Positions 7,480-17,100 of a stretch of DNA of 42,593 nucleotides are shown here, one piece after another. The stretch comes from an uncultured Bacteroidales bacterium (GTDB lineage: Bacteria; Bacteroidota; Bacteroidia; Bacteroidales; F082), in the NCBI GenBank assembly GCA_946185535.1, contig CAMHJX010000025.1, forward strand, positions 1 through 42,593, given 5' to 3'. Made by a program: the position numbers and the translations under genes. Each line of letters starts with the position of its first letter. Positions within the stretch are counted from its first letter, which is position 1. The notes beneath the pieces are model-generated. The model worked only from the letters and a program-made list of their open reading frames with translations, made no database searches and had not been told where the DNA came from.

Positions 7480-8493
7480 ATGAGCATCTGGGAAAAAATA
7501 GAAAAACTGATACAGACCTACGAAACCTTGGGTATTGGGCAACAAGTGGACTACGACAAGTTCTACTTATACTCACTTATCACCCACTCTACCGCCATTG
7601 AAGGCTCAACCATTACTGAGGTGGAGAACCAACTCTTGTTTGACGAAGGTTTAATTTCCAAAGGCAAAAACATCAATGAGTATTTGATGAACTTGGACTT
7701 GAAGGCGGCTTACGAAGCCAGTATTTCAATGGCAAAAGCCAACACTGAAATAACGACAGGATGGCTGAAAAAGATGGCTTCCTTGGTGATGAAAAGCACG
7801 GGCAGCACTTATAAAACCGCTTTGGGTGAATTCTCATCCGCCAACGGAGACATAAGATTGGTGAATGTTAGTGCTGGTATCGGAGGCGCATCGTATATGG
7901 ATTTCCACAAGGTGCCCAATCGATTACAGAACTTCTGCAATACTCTGAATGACAAGCGAAAAAACATCAGCAAAGAAGACAAAAAAAGCCAATACGAACT
8001 CAGTTTTGATGCACATTATGAATTGGTGACTATCCATCCATGGGTGGACGGCAACGGAAGAATGGCCCGACTGCTCATGAATCATCTTCAATTTGAATAC
8101 GGCCTAATACCCACAAAAATCCTAAAAGAAGACAAATCCGAATACATTCAAGCGCTTATCGACACTCGAAGAGATGAGAACTTGCAGATTTTCAGAGATT
8201 TCATGTTCAAAACGCTAAGAAAAAACCTTCAGCAAGATATCCAATCCTTTGTTGATTCGCAAAATGAAGTGGGGAGAAAATCCTCAAATAGTAGGGAGAA
8301 AAATAAAGGAAGTAGGGAGAAAATCCTTGAGCTGCTGCGTGAGAATCCCAAACTCACCACGGCAGGTTTGGCTCAAGCAGTGGGCATCTCATCCAAAGGT
8401 ATAGAGAAGCAACTTGCCCATCTAAAGCGAGAAGGGTTGCTTCGCCGCATCGGTCCCGACAAAGGAGGTCATTGGGAGGTCGTTGATTTATAA
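7480..8493 (+). CDS. Fic-domain AMP-transferase with C-terminal winged-helix
   Basis: A 337-residue Fic protein that probably transfers AMP from ATP to a target hydroxyl. The catalytic motif HPWVDGNGRMAR starts at H186. The N-terminal inhibitory motif [S/T]xxxE[G/N] is present as STAIEG (S37-E41-G42), so it is an intramolecularly inhibited Fic. After a charged linker rich in SREK, residues from about 283 (KILELLREN, then LAQAVGISSKGIEKQLAHLKREGLLRRIG) form a winged helix-turn-helix, which suggests DNA binding and self-regulation. ATG 7480 follows a -7 box. The linker DNA repeats the 12-mer found in the promoter. It is flanked by terminators on both sides and so is a single-gene unit. The target is unknown. 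Confidence 0.87.
   Translation: MSIWEKIEKLIQTYETLGIGQQVDYDKFYLYSLITHSTAIEGSTITEVENQLLFDEGLISKGKNINEYLMNLDLKAAYEASISMAKANTEITTGWLKKMASLVMKSTGSTYKTALGEFSSANGDIRLVNVSAGIGGASYMDFHKVPNRLQNFCNTLNDKRKNISKEDKKSQYELSFDAHYELVTIHPWVDGNGRMARLLMNHLQFEYGLIPTKILKEDKSEYIQALIDTRRDENLQIFRDFMFKTLRKNLQQDIQSFVDSQNEVGRKSSNSREKNKGSREKILELLRENPKLTTAGLAQAVGISSKGIEKQLAHLKREGLLRRIGPDKGGHWEVVDL
8269..8323 (+). repeat. three in-gene copies of the fic promoter 12-mer
   Basis: GTGGGGAGAAAA at 8269-8280, and GTAGGGAGAAAA at 8291-8302 and 8312-8323, spaced 21-22 bp. They encode the GRK/SREK linker ahead of the helix-turn-helix. Confidence 0.6.
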
Positions 8494-8504
8494 CAAACAC
8501 GAAA

Positions 8505-8536
8505 AAAGCCCAAGAATCACTTCTCGGGCTTTGTTT
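8505..8536. terminator. bidirectional terminator between fic and the barrel gene
   Basis: AAAGCCC (8505-8511) pairs with GGGCTTT (8526-8532), with inner AGAA/TTCT pairs. A-rich and T-rich flanks on the two sides serve both convergent genes. Confidence 0.75.
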
Positions 8537-8554
8537 TAGTTTAAAAGGTTGCTA

Positions 8555-9100
8555 TTACCACTCGATGCCGATGCGCAAAGAGATGCCAGAAGGACTAATT
8601 TGTCGGGCTTCTTGGGTATGATGATATCCATCATAATAACTCTCATTGATCTTGTCGTAATAGGTACCGGCCACCATAGCGCTGACGGCGAAGTCACGCT
8701 TGGAGGCGAAACGCACACCGAAGGCAAGGTCGCCATAGGCGCCCAAACCGTCGCCGACATAAGAGCCAAGACGCAGGCTGATGATGGGGCTCACCACCCT
8801 GGTGTTGTTGAACTGATAACGCAGATTGGTGTAGAAAGGCACCAAGGCGCGGTCGTTGTTGAAGTCGACACCCAAGCCGATACCAGCATAGATATGTCCA
8901 TTGAAATAGAAGCCGTGTGTGGTTGACAGGCTGATGCTATTGGGCATATTCTTGTCGAAATGCCAGGTGTTCCCTTGTTCGATGAAGCCTTGGTAGCCAC
9001 TGGGGACACGAACCTTGGCAGGGTTGGGAACATCCTTTTCTTGTGCGAACATACTCGTTGCCATGAGAAGCATGACTAACGATAAGATTACTTTCTTCAT
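8555..9100 (-). CDS. small outer-membrane beta-barrel protein
   Basis: 181 residues with a clear Sec signal peptide (MKKVILSLVMLLMATSMFAQ, cleavage after A-Q). The rest has alternating hydrophobic strands typical of an 8-stranded barrel, for instance GHIYAGIGLGVDF, ISLRLGSYVGD, GAYGDLAFGVRFA and a final ISLRIGIEW ending in an aromatic residue, as outer-membrane barrels do. No specific family or ligand is recognised. It is transcribed alone from a box at 9228-9235, leaving a leader of about 120 nt that is long for this window. It converges on fic at a shared terminator. Confidence 0.75.
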   Translation of the reverse strand: MKKVILSLVMLLMATSMFAQEKDVPNPAKVRVPSGYQGFIEQGNTWHFDKNMPNSISLSTTHGFYFNGHIYAGIGLGVDFNNDRALVPFYTNLRYQFNNTRVVSPIISLRLGSYVGDGLGAYGDLAFGVRFASKRDFAVSAMVAGTYYDKINESYYDGYHHTQEARQISPSGISLRIGIEW

Positions 9101-9227
9101 TGTTGGTAGTTTTTAGGTTAATAAATGGATTAACTTAACTCTGTTTTCAATTTCGTTATTATAACGCAGGTTTTTATGGTTTATTGCTCAATGGATTTCC
9201 TAGTCGTTTCTCCAATGAATCGTTCTG

Positions 9228-9235
9228 CAAAAGTA
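9228..9235 (-). promoter_or_regulatory. -7 box of the barrel gene at 8555-9100
   Basis: TACTTTTG on the minus strand. The 9101-9227 leader has no reading frame of note; GTTAA/TTAAC arms at about 9117-9134 form a small inverted repeat. Confidence 0.5.
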
Positions 9236-9348
9236 TTGCAAATTTTCGCTGTTTTCGCAACTTTTCAGCCCATTACAAACTTTTTAAAGAACTCGTTATT
9301 GATTTTCAATCGGTTACATGATTTGATTACAACTTTTTCATTCCCATA

Positions 9349-10131
9349 CTACCTCACCACAAACTTGTTGCTCACCCCATTGTACTCATAAATGTAGATA
9401 CCCGGGCGGTAATTGCTCACATTGATGTCAACCCTTTCGGCATCGGGATTGAGGGTCTTGATGTCCATCAAGACACCTCGAGAGTCATAGATGTGCATTT
9501 CAGCCGACTTCCCATCAAGGGTATAAGGGATGGAAACCGTCATGCTGGCCGGATTGGGATAGGGGCTTTGGGTGCTGACCACCATTTCATTAGCTGAGAA
9601 GTTGCCTTGGGTGGCATAAACCTCGATGTTGTAATTGTCGTAACTATTCGAAATCTCGAATCTCAGCTCGTCTCCAGCCTTGTACAAATAGGAAATCAGC
9701 GACCCCTCCTGCATAAACAGCACCTCACCGTCTTCGTTGAGGATCATTGTGTACATTTTGCCACCTTGCTTCCAAGGCGTAAGGCAAATCTCAATCTTGT
9801 CATCATTGTTGAAAAGGTGTTTTCCAGCGATGACCACACCAAAAGAGCTGTATCTGATGCCCCATTTTCCCTCTACGGTGAACGGAATTTCTTTAGTCAG
9901 TTGGAAATCGGCATCATACACTGAGAAGCCCGTGATGGCTTCATCCTCATCCAAATCACAAACCACATACGAAACCTCAGGAAGAATCTCGTAGACATAT
10001 TCATGAATTGAATTCTGGAAAACGCTATGAAGGCCGCCACTATTGTTGGTGAAGGTATGCTTCAAAATGGCTTGCGAAAAAACTGGCATAAAGGCAAGGG
10101 CCAGTACCAAGGTTAAAACTGTCTTTTTCAT
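9349..10131 (-). CDS. T9SS-sorted secreted protein, function unknown
   Basis: 260 residues. A signal peptide (MKKTVLTLVLALAFMPVFSQ) is followed by a mixed region of about 160 residues with no recognised fold and then a type A T9SS sorting domain: SPYPNPASMTVSIPY, MHIYDSRGVLM, a GIYIYEY strand and terminal NKFVVR. Such proteins are exported by the Sec system, cross the outer membrane through the type IX machinery and are cleaved or anchored at the CTD. It lies downstream of the two giant T9SS genes in the same orientation, separated by an inverted-repeat element, so it may be transcribed with them. No good -7 box is visible directly upstream. Confidence 0.75.
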   Translation of the reverse strand: MKKTVLTLVLALAFMPVFSQAILKHTFTNNSGGLHSVFQNSIHEYVYEILPEVSYVVCDLDEDEAITGFSVYDADFQLTKEIPFTVEGKWGIRYSSFGVVIAGKHLFNNDDKIEICLTPWKQGGKMYTMILNEDGEVLFMQEGSLISYLYKAGDELRFEISNSYDNYNIEVYATQGNFSANEMVVSTQSPYPNPASMTVSIPYTLDGKSAEMHIYDSRGVLMDIKTLNPDAERVDINVSNYRPGIYIYEYNGVSNKFVVR

Positions 10132-10178
10132 TTGTTGTATTTTTTGATGATTGTTTGTTATTCATTTATTTATTCGGT

Positions 10179-10279
10179 CTGTAGGGCTGTCGTACCATCC
10201 TTCGACAAACTCAGGAATCTCGGCAGCCGTTGATTGTCATGGCTGCACAGGCGGCTGCCACGGTGTGACAGCCCTACAG
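10179..10279. repeat. intergenic inverted-repeat element (MITE/REP-like)
   Basis: CTGTAGGGCTGTC at 10179-10191 is the perfect reverse complement of 10267-10279. Inside lie GGCAGCCG and CGGCTGCC, a second 8-bp inverted pair, and CCTTCGACAAACTCAGG, a relative of the CCTTCGACGGGCTC repeat elsewhere in the window. The element fills most of the gap between two T9SS genes. Confidence 0.6.
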
Positions 10280-10286
10280 GTCCGCG

Positions 10287-13200
10287 TTATTGCACCACAA
10301 ATTTCTGTGTCAAATCACCGATGCTGATGAAATACATGCCCTGCGGCAAAGCCGACACATTAATCTGTTGGGTTTCAGCGTTGAGGCTGCCCGTTTGGAC
10401 GGTTTGACCCATGAGGTTGGTAATTCTGAATGATGAATTCGGAATGTTGAATGCTGAATGCTGAATGGTGAGGACACCATTGGTCGGGTTGGGATAGAGG
10501 TCGAATTGAGCAACGACATGTTCATAAGTAGGTTCGTCAATGCCATGGATTTCAGAAAAAATGGCATCGCAATCTTTTTCGCCGTTTTTGAATACCAACT
10601 TATCCTCAACCCAATAGCAGCGCAGTCCGTCCACACGCAGACCTTCTCCGTTGCGCATCAGTCGTTCAGGGAAGAAGCTAGTCTGATGGCCAATACCGCA
10701 CACGATATCGCCACTGAAGAGATTGTAGACATCGCTCACATGCATGACACGGAATGTCCTTCCATTGTAATCCAAACTGTCAACAGCATCCACATGCATG
10801 GTGAGGCTTTGCATGCCAACTCTGATTTGCCATGTATCACCCACCTCGGCAACAAGATTGTAAAGTGTAGTGAACTGATGCAGGTCGCGATTCCACCAAT
10901 AGACAATGCCTTCTTCCTCATAGACATACTCATGCGTCACGACAGTGTTGTCACTCTTGTCGTATAGTGTGTTGGTGCGAATGACAATTTTCACATCTTT
11001 GTGATTGATGGTTGTGTCACCGGCATATTCCAGATGCTGGTATGTGACACTTCCATCACCGTTCTGTATTTCATAGTACCACTCCGATCCAAAGAATGGG
11101 AACAAAGGAACTTCCTGAAAATCGAAAATAGGCAAACCTCCATTGACACCATACTCATCTTTTTGCCAGACACATAGATTGGGATAACTCGGCACAGAGT
11201 CGAGTACAGCAGGAGCGCCGAAGTTCAATGCGTCCAAAAGATAGTCGGTGCCATATTGCGGGTCATTCAACATCCATTCGTTGAAGGCCTCACCTTCATT
11301 AAATGCTGATGATCCTGACAAGTCAGGTAGATTGGCATTGCCACAGGCCGGCAAGTCATCTTGCTCCAACCAATAGCAGTTCATATATTTGCCTTCCTCT
11401 GTAGTGTGACCAATGATAGCACCATAGCTCACCATATCGAAACTCGAAGGCAATTCGGGAACAACAACCGTACCAGCATTATAGACATTATAGATGCTTC
11501 CTGTTGAACGACCCACGATGCCTCCAAGGGCTTCAGTTGCTCTGTTAAGGTCGCCGCACACAGCCGACACCTCGCCTCGATTATAACAGTTTGCCACCAC
11601 ACCACCGCTATGGTCACCAACAAGTCCACCAACTTCGGCACCAGAGGTCGATATGGAACTCATATTGCCCATATTGGCACATTCTATCACAATGCCATCC
11701 ATATTAATGCCGATGATACCTCCTGCGTTATAGTTGGCAGTAACATCACCCCAATTGAAGCACCTTGACACCTCTATATCCCAACAATAACCAACAATAC
11801 CGCCAGAATACCGTCCCAAAGTGATTTCACCATAGTTTTTGCATTCCCTAACTACAAAAGCAGACGATTCATCATTGCCGATGACACCACCAGTACCCAA
11901 AATGCCTCCCGTATCTTCTATCCCTATAACATTAGAGTAATTCATGCAATTCTCTATGACCAAAACACATCTTTGGGAACAAGCATAACCAACTATACCC
12001 CCACAAGAATAATATGAGCCATCAGAGCTAAACCTTATATTACTCGTGCAATCTTTGATGAAAAGTGTATCCATCTCGTTATCATAAGCAATGACATTGC
12101 CTACGATTCCGCCCTGACCTCCTGAGCGGACAGTGGTAATCATCTCGCACTCTATCACATTACAATTGATAAAATCTGTATTCCTCGCTTCCCCTGCTAT
12201 GATGCCCATGCCGTTACCTGCCACAATTCTGGAATCCGCCACCGTAAGATTCTTAATGACTGCATTCTTGGTATCACCAAAAAGGCCTGAACTGATATGG
12301 TATTCGCCTATATACATTCCCTTGATGGCATGCCCGTTGCCGTCAAAGACACCTCTGAAATATGTTGGTTGAGGTTGAGCAGGAGAAGCATCTAGTCCGA
12401 TCACAGGCCACTCAAGTGTACCGCCTTCGTCGTTAAGGCAGATGTCGTCAACAAGAATGTAATGTGCTGTACCTTCCCCCTCGTTGGTCTGCTGCGCAAG
12501 CAAAGCCAATTGCTGAGGCGTTGCAATCTGGAAGGGGTTCTCTTCCGTACCATCACCGCCTTCGTAGGCCTCGGCCACCGTGCCGTCCCAACAAGTGGTA
12601 TTGAAAGGATAAACGGCATCGCAGGCATAGTTGCCTTGGTGGTAGATCATCTCACCATTGACGAGATAGCATCTAAGGAAATCGGGATAAGGGCCTTCAT
12701 AAACAGCCCCCTCGCATATCGAAGGATAAGGGAACAATCCTTCCACACTCCCTATACCGTCGATGATGCGTCCTTCAGAATAATAGAAATACTCGCCATT
12801 AACGGGTGCCACATTTTGCACCCGATAGGTATGCCCTTCGAAGAGAATATCATCAACGGAACGCACCCTGATTTCGTAAGAGCAATCGCCCACTTCGCAA
12901 ATCCATGATTCTCCCACTTCGGCTTCGAAGTCGTAAAGCGTCGTAAATGCGTCCAAAGTCGGGTTATACCAATACACCTTCCTGTCTTCCTCATAGACAA
13001 ACTGATAGTCAGCATCACCAAGGAATTGCCTTGAGATGACAGTACATTGATGTCCTTGGATAAGGGTATCGCCAATCACCTCCATACGATAATATGATAC
13101 ATCACTTCCCATATAGGAAGAGAGGTTGAAATACCATTCTGCGCCTTGTGGAGCAAATGTGCTGAAATTGGTGTCAATATTGCCAGCCTCATCCATACTC

Positions 13201-14138
13201 TTCCAATGCGAATTGTTTGCAAAGTAATACAGATGGTTGTCTCGTCCTCTAAAAAGCGTGCCGCCAGTTGCCGTGATCGGTTCTCCAATTTCATGGAAAT
13301 GCGCTCCTTGATCATTGGAATAGGCCAACATCGAATGGTTGTTGTGTTGTCTACAGATATAGACAGCACCATTGTCAGCCACTGCCATTGACACCGCCAT
13401 AGAGCCTGCCAAACAATAACCTGGAACCTGCTGGAATCCAATGTATTCACCTGCGTTAGCTACAGCCATCACATTGCCTTCGGCGTCAAACTCCATGTCC
13501 CTGACACTTATATTGGGAAAGGCAGCGAGCTCCCATTCCCAATACTCAGCATCCGTATAATTGCAATGATAGATGCCATCGTTTTGTGCACTGTTCGACC
13601 AGAAGCTGACAAACACATCGCCTTCCTCGTTGGCAATCACATCACCAATATGGTGAGTTTGGCTCATTGGAGTGATGTCGGCACTGCTCCAAGTTGAGCC
13701 GCCATCAAGTGTGAAATGCAGGCTCTCATTACCATATTCATTGGTGCCCCAAATGAACAGTGTGTCGCTTGAAACTGCATACATCCCATCCACCAAACAA
13801 GTAGGGAACATTGGGGTAATATGCCAAGTATCACCGTTGCTGTCGGAATAATAGACCTGGCTATAGTAAGGAGGTATAAGGAACACCCTGCCTTGGTCGC
13901 TAACCGTCATCTGAGTGCCGCTATAAATGGTCTCGTTGGAAAAGACAGGTTCCCAAGTCAAGCCTTCATCCGTTGAGCGACAGAGACAACCCATTTCAAA
14001 AGAAGTCGAGTACAGGTAGCCGTTGGGGGCAACCGCCAAGACATATCCCGGAGCACCGATAGGCTTCCAAATGTTTTGTGCCGGAAGTGCCATGCTGCAT
14101 CCGAGACAAATAGCCAATATTGTTATTAGTTTTTTCAT
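10287..14138 (-). CDS. giant T9SS surface protein with BNR-like and GLUG repeats
   Basis: 1283 residues. A signal peptide is followed by a sialidase-like propeller region (STDEGLTW, SNGDTW and LDGGSTW resemble Asp boxes), a module of about 200 residues containing VYWYNPTLDAFTTLYDF, a block of GLUG-type repeats (GGIVGYACS, GGIIGIN, GGLVGDHSG, GGIVGRSTG with NCxNxG endings), a second copy of the 200-residue module (VYWWNRDLHQFTTLYNL) and a T9SS sorting domain (YPNPTNGVL to KFVVQ). It is probably a surface adhesin or binding protein; catalysis is not implied. Its start lies 18 nt after the stop of its paralogue, so both are likely co-transcribed. The sorting domain contains an in-frame GAATG-type repeat. 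Confidence 0.8.
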   Translation of the reverse strand: MKKLITILAICLGCSMALPAQNIWKPIGAPGYVLAVAPNGYLYSTSFEMGCLCRSTDEGLTWEPVFSNETIYSGTQMTVSDQGRVFLIPPYYSQVYYSDSNGDTWHITPMFPTCLVDGMYAVSSDTLFIWGTNEYGNESLHFTLDGGSTWSSADITPMSQTHHIGDVIANEEGDVFVSFWSNSAQNDGIYHCNYTDAEYWEWELAAFPNISVRDMEFDAEGNVMAVANAGEYIGFQQVPGYCLAGSMAVSMAVADNGAVYICRQHNNHSMLAYSNDQGAHFHEIGEPITATGGTLFRGRDNHLYYFANNSHWKSMDEAGNIDTNFSTFAPQGAEWYFNLSSYMGSDVSYYRMEVIGDTLIQGHQCTVISRQFLGDADYQFVYEEDRKVYWYNPTLDAFTTLYDFEAEVGESWICEVGDCSYEIRVRSVDDILFEGHTYRVQNVAPVNGEYFYYSEGRIIDGIGSVEGLFPYPSICEGAVYEGPYPDFLRCYLVNGEMIYHQGNYACDAVYPFNTTCWDGTVAEAYEGGDGTEENPFQIATPQQLALLAQQTNEGEGTAHYILVDDICLNDEGGTLEWPVIGLDASPAQPQPTYFRGVFDGNGHAIKGMYIGEYHISSGLFGDTKNAVIKNLTVADSRIVAGNGMGIIAGEARNTDFINCNVIECEMITTVRSGGQGGIVGNVIAYDNEMDTLFIKDCTSNIRFSSDGSYYSCGGIVGYACSQRCVLVIENCMNYSNVIGIEDTGGILGTGGVIGNDESSAFVVRECKNYGEITLGRYSGGIVGYCWDIEVSRCFNWGDVTANYNAGGIIGINMDGIVIECANMGNMSSISTSGAEVGGLVGDHSGGVVANCYNRGEVSAVCGDLNRATEALGGIVGRSTGSIYNVYNAGTVVVPELPSSFDMVSYGAIIGHTTEEGKYMNCYWLEQDDLPACGNANLPDLSGSSAFNEGEAFNEWMLNDPQYGTDYLLDALNFGAPAVLDSVPSYPNLCVWQKDEYGVNGGLPIFDFQEVPLFPFFGSEWYYEIQNGDGSVTYQHLEYAGDTTINHKDVKIVIRTNTLYDKSDNTVVTHEYVYEEEGIVYWWNRDLHQFTTLYNLVAEVGDTWQIRVGMQSLTMHVDAVDSLDYNGRTFRVMHVSDVYNLFSGDIVCGIGHQTSFFPERLMRNGEGLRVDGLRCYWVEDKLVFKNGEKDCDAIFSEIHGIDEPTYEHVVAQFDLYPNPTNGVLTIQHSAFNIPNSSFRITNLMGQTVQTGSLNAETQQINVSALPQGMYFISIGDLTQKFVVQ
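10422..10470 (-). repeat. GAATG-type dispersed repeat inside the T9SS sorting domain
   Basis: The DNA is built from variants of GAATGTTGAATGCTGAATG. On the coding strand it encodes IQHSAFNIPNSSFRI between GVL and the conserved TNLMGQ segment. The paralogue carries unrelated repeats at this same place. Confidence 0.6.
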
Positions 14139-14156
14139 TGTAGTATGTATTAAGTG

Positions 14157-17100
14157 TTATTTATTCACCACGAATTTCTTTGTTTCACCTGCAAAGGTAA
14201 TGAAATACATGCCCTGCGGCAAACCTGACACATCAATCTGTTGGGTTTCGGCGTTGAGACTGCCCGTTTGGACGGTTTGGCCCATGAGGTTGGTAATACG
14301 GTAGGTTGCCGTTGGTAGAGACGGTGCATGCACCGTCTGTACAAACAAAACGCCATCGGTCGGATTCGGATAGATGGTGAAGGTCCCTGAGCCCGTCGAA
14401 GGGCCGTCTTCCTCGATGCCATTATGGAGTTCTTGATACACCTCATCACAGTCTTTATCGCCGTATTTGAACACCAGATTACCCTCGCGCCAATAGCAGC
14501 GGATGCCTTCCACGCGGAAATTCTCGCCGCGCGTCATCAACCTTTCGGGGAAGAAGCTGGTGAGATGGCCGATGCCACTCATAATCTCTCCACTGAACAG
14601 GTTGTTTGCATCGCTCACGTGCAACAATCTATAGGTCGTTCCTTCATATTCATATTGTTCTACTGTGTCGACATGCATAATGATGCTTTCCAAACCCACC
14701 TTGATTTCCCATTCATCACCAGCTTGTGCGCCAAGGTCATAGAGCAAGGTGAAATCCTGAAGGGTCTCGTTCCACCAATACACCTTGCCGAAGTCTTCGT
14801 AGATGTATTCACGGGTCACTTCGCTGTGTTCGCCCTTGTCGTATAGCGTGTTGGTACGGATGATGATTTTCACGTCCTTGTGGTTGACGGTTGTGTCGGC
14901 GGCATATTGCAGATGCTGGTAAGTGATGCTGCCGTTCTCGTTCTGAATTTCATAGTACCACTCAGAGCCAAGCGAAGACATGTTCCCGACGTGGAAATAC
15001 ACATAGTCTGGACTGTGAGGATTCTCACTCCTTTTGGCAGGCGCCGACTCGCGTCCATCGGTATAGGAAGCGGTCAGTTGGTAATAGTAGTCGCCAAAAG
15101 GCTGCTCCAAGGTGTCGAAATACTCCTCTGCGTCTCTGCCTACCTCGGCAACTTTCTCCATTTCCTCCAAAGTGCTGCCGCGATATATGTTGTAATGGTC
15201 GAGATCTTCATTGTAGCCAGCCTCCTGATACCCCATATCATTAGTGAAATAACCGCGAATCATCCAATCGCCGCCTGTGCCTTCCACGGCCAGATAATCG
15301 TACCAACCTCCTATAAGGCTCACCCAACGCGCATCAGGATTGCCCGAAGTCTGACAATAAGGGGCTTTGTTGCCTGCGACAAAGGGAGCTCTCATTACAA
15401 TCCACAGACTCCTTCCTTCTTCACAGATGATGGGATAACGCAGTTTGACCATCACCCATTCATCAGGACCAGGCTCAACCAGCACCGAATTCCAAGCAAG
15501 GAATTCCAAGTTTTCAGGTTCCGTTTCACCACCACTGAATGCGAAATCATATTGTGCAGCCTCATTTTGGCCTCCAACCTTATAAAAAGCCACATGCGTC
15601 AACATGTCTCCTGCATGAATTTCCTCGCCCGGAATGCGAATTCCCCAGCAAAAAACTTCAGCAGACCCGGCATAAGGTTTCTCATCGTAATGGAACCAAT
15701 GGCTTGCGAAAGGTTTGTTCCACCAAAGTTGTGCACCGTAAATTCCTTGGTCGGTGGTCGGGCTACCGAAAAAGTTAAATGGTGCTTCGCAATAGGCTTC
15801 AAGCATGTCATCCCCTGCACTGAAAGGCCCAAAAACCGGAAAACCATCATTAGTACCTTCCATATCTTCCATCCATGTGCAAATGTGGGGATAGCTTGGC
15901 ACCGAATCAAGTACAACGGCTGCACCAAAATTCAAGGCTTCCAAAAGGTCAGTGGTGCCATATTCGGCATCGTTGAGTGTCCAAGAAGTAGAGGTTGCAC
16001 CCTGTACGAAAGCCGTGGAGCCATGCAATTCAGGTTCGTTGACATTGCCACAAGCCGACAAGTCATCATCATCAAGCCAATAGGCATTGAGATAGTGGCT
16101 GTCTTCGAGTCCACGACCAATAATATTACCATAGTCGTGAATGACGGAAGCAGGTAATTCGGGACCAGTGACCACACCGGTATTATAGACATTGTAAATC
16201 GTCGGGTCTGGCGTTGCAGAGATACCTCCGACAAACAGCAATTCGGGATTCACAACAGAATCATCCACAGTTGCCGTCACATTACCACGATTATAACAAT
16301 TGGCCACAATGCCAACACAATCTCCAACGATGCCACCCACAAAGCCTGAAGATTTAACTATTCCCATAACATCGCCTTTGTTGACACAACGGATGATTTT
16401 GGAGCTCCAGAGGCCAACGATACCACCTACGAAAGCATGCTGCCCCATATCGTGACACGTAACCGAGCCTTCGTTGACACAATCGATAATATCTAAAGAA
16501 GTCACATTCGTATTACCATCACCATAACCGACTATACCGCCAGTGGCAAATCCACCAGAAATCTCACCTTGGTTGATGCAGTTCTTGATCGTAACAAAAT
16601 CCGCTGTTCCTGCAATACCACCAGTGCCAGGGTTACCACCCGTCACCACAAACTGATTCAGGCAACCCGAAATTGAGCCATTGCGAAACCACCCGACAAT
16701 GCCACCAGCGTCGCCATCACTGGTCACTGAAAACCCTGCCGTATAGCCATCATCCCATACCCTACAATCGGCAATCACCCAAGGATTGCGGCCATCATTT
16801 TTGTTAACTTTACCCACAATACCGCCAGCGCAATCGGAGCCTTCAATCCATGTTGCTACGTCAGTGAGACAGTTAGTGAGATAAGAAAACTCTATGTCCG
16901 TTGGATAGAAACCCGTACCAAAAGGCATGTCAGCACAACCCACCAAACCGCCAGCAACGCCTGCTTCGGTCTTGACAGAAGACTGGGTGATGCTGCAATT
17001 GGAAATATTGCTCAGACCAGCATAGCCCACCAAACCGCCTACATATTGTCCATTTCCTCTGATACTGCATTGCACCAATCGGACATTGCTGATTACGGCA

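Noticed and set aside
7297-7576. Minus-strand frames in the spacer before fic
   Set aside because: They overlap the terminator and operators of the flanking plus-strand genes and lack a promoter.
10287-14138. Sialidase activity for the protein with BNR-like repeats
   Set aside because: Asp-box-like turns are present but there is no YRIP motif or catalytic Arg triad that I can see; it is better described as a propeller-containing surface protein.
14880-16157. 425-codon plus-strand frame opposite the giant T9SS gene
   Set aside because: Antisense shadow; no promoter and no recognisable protein features.
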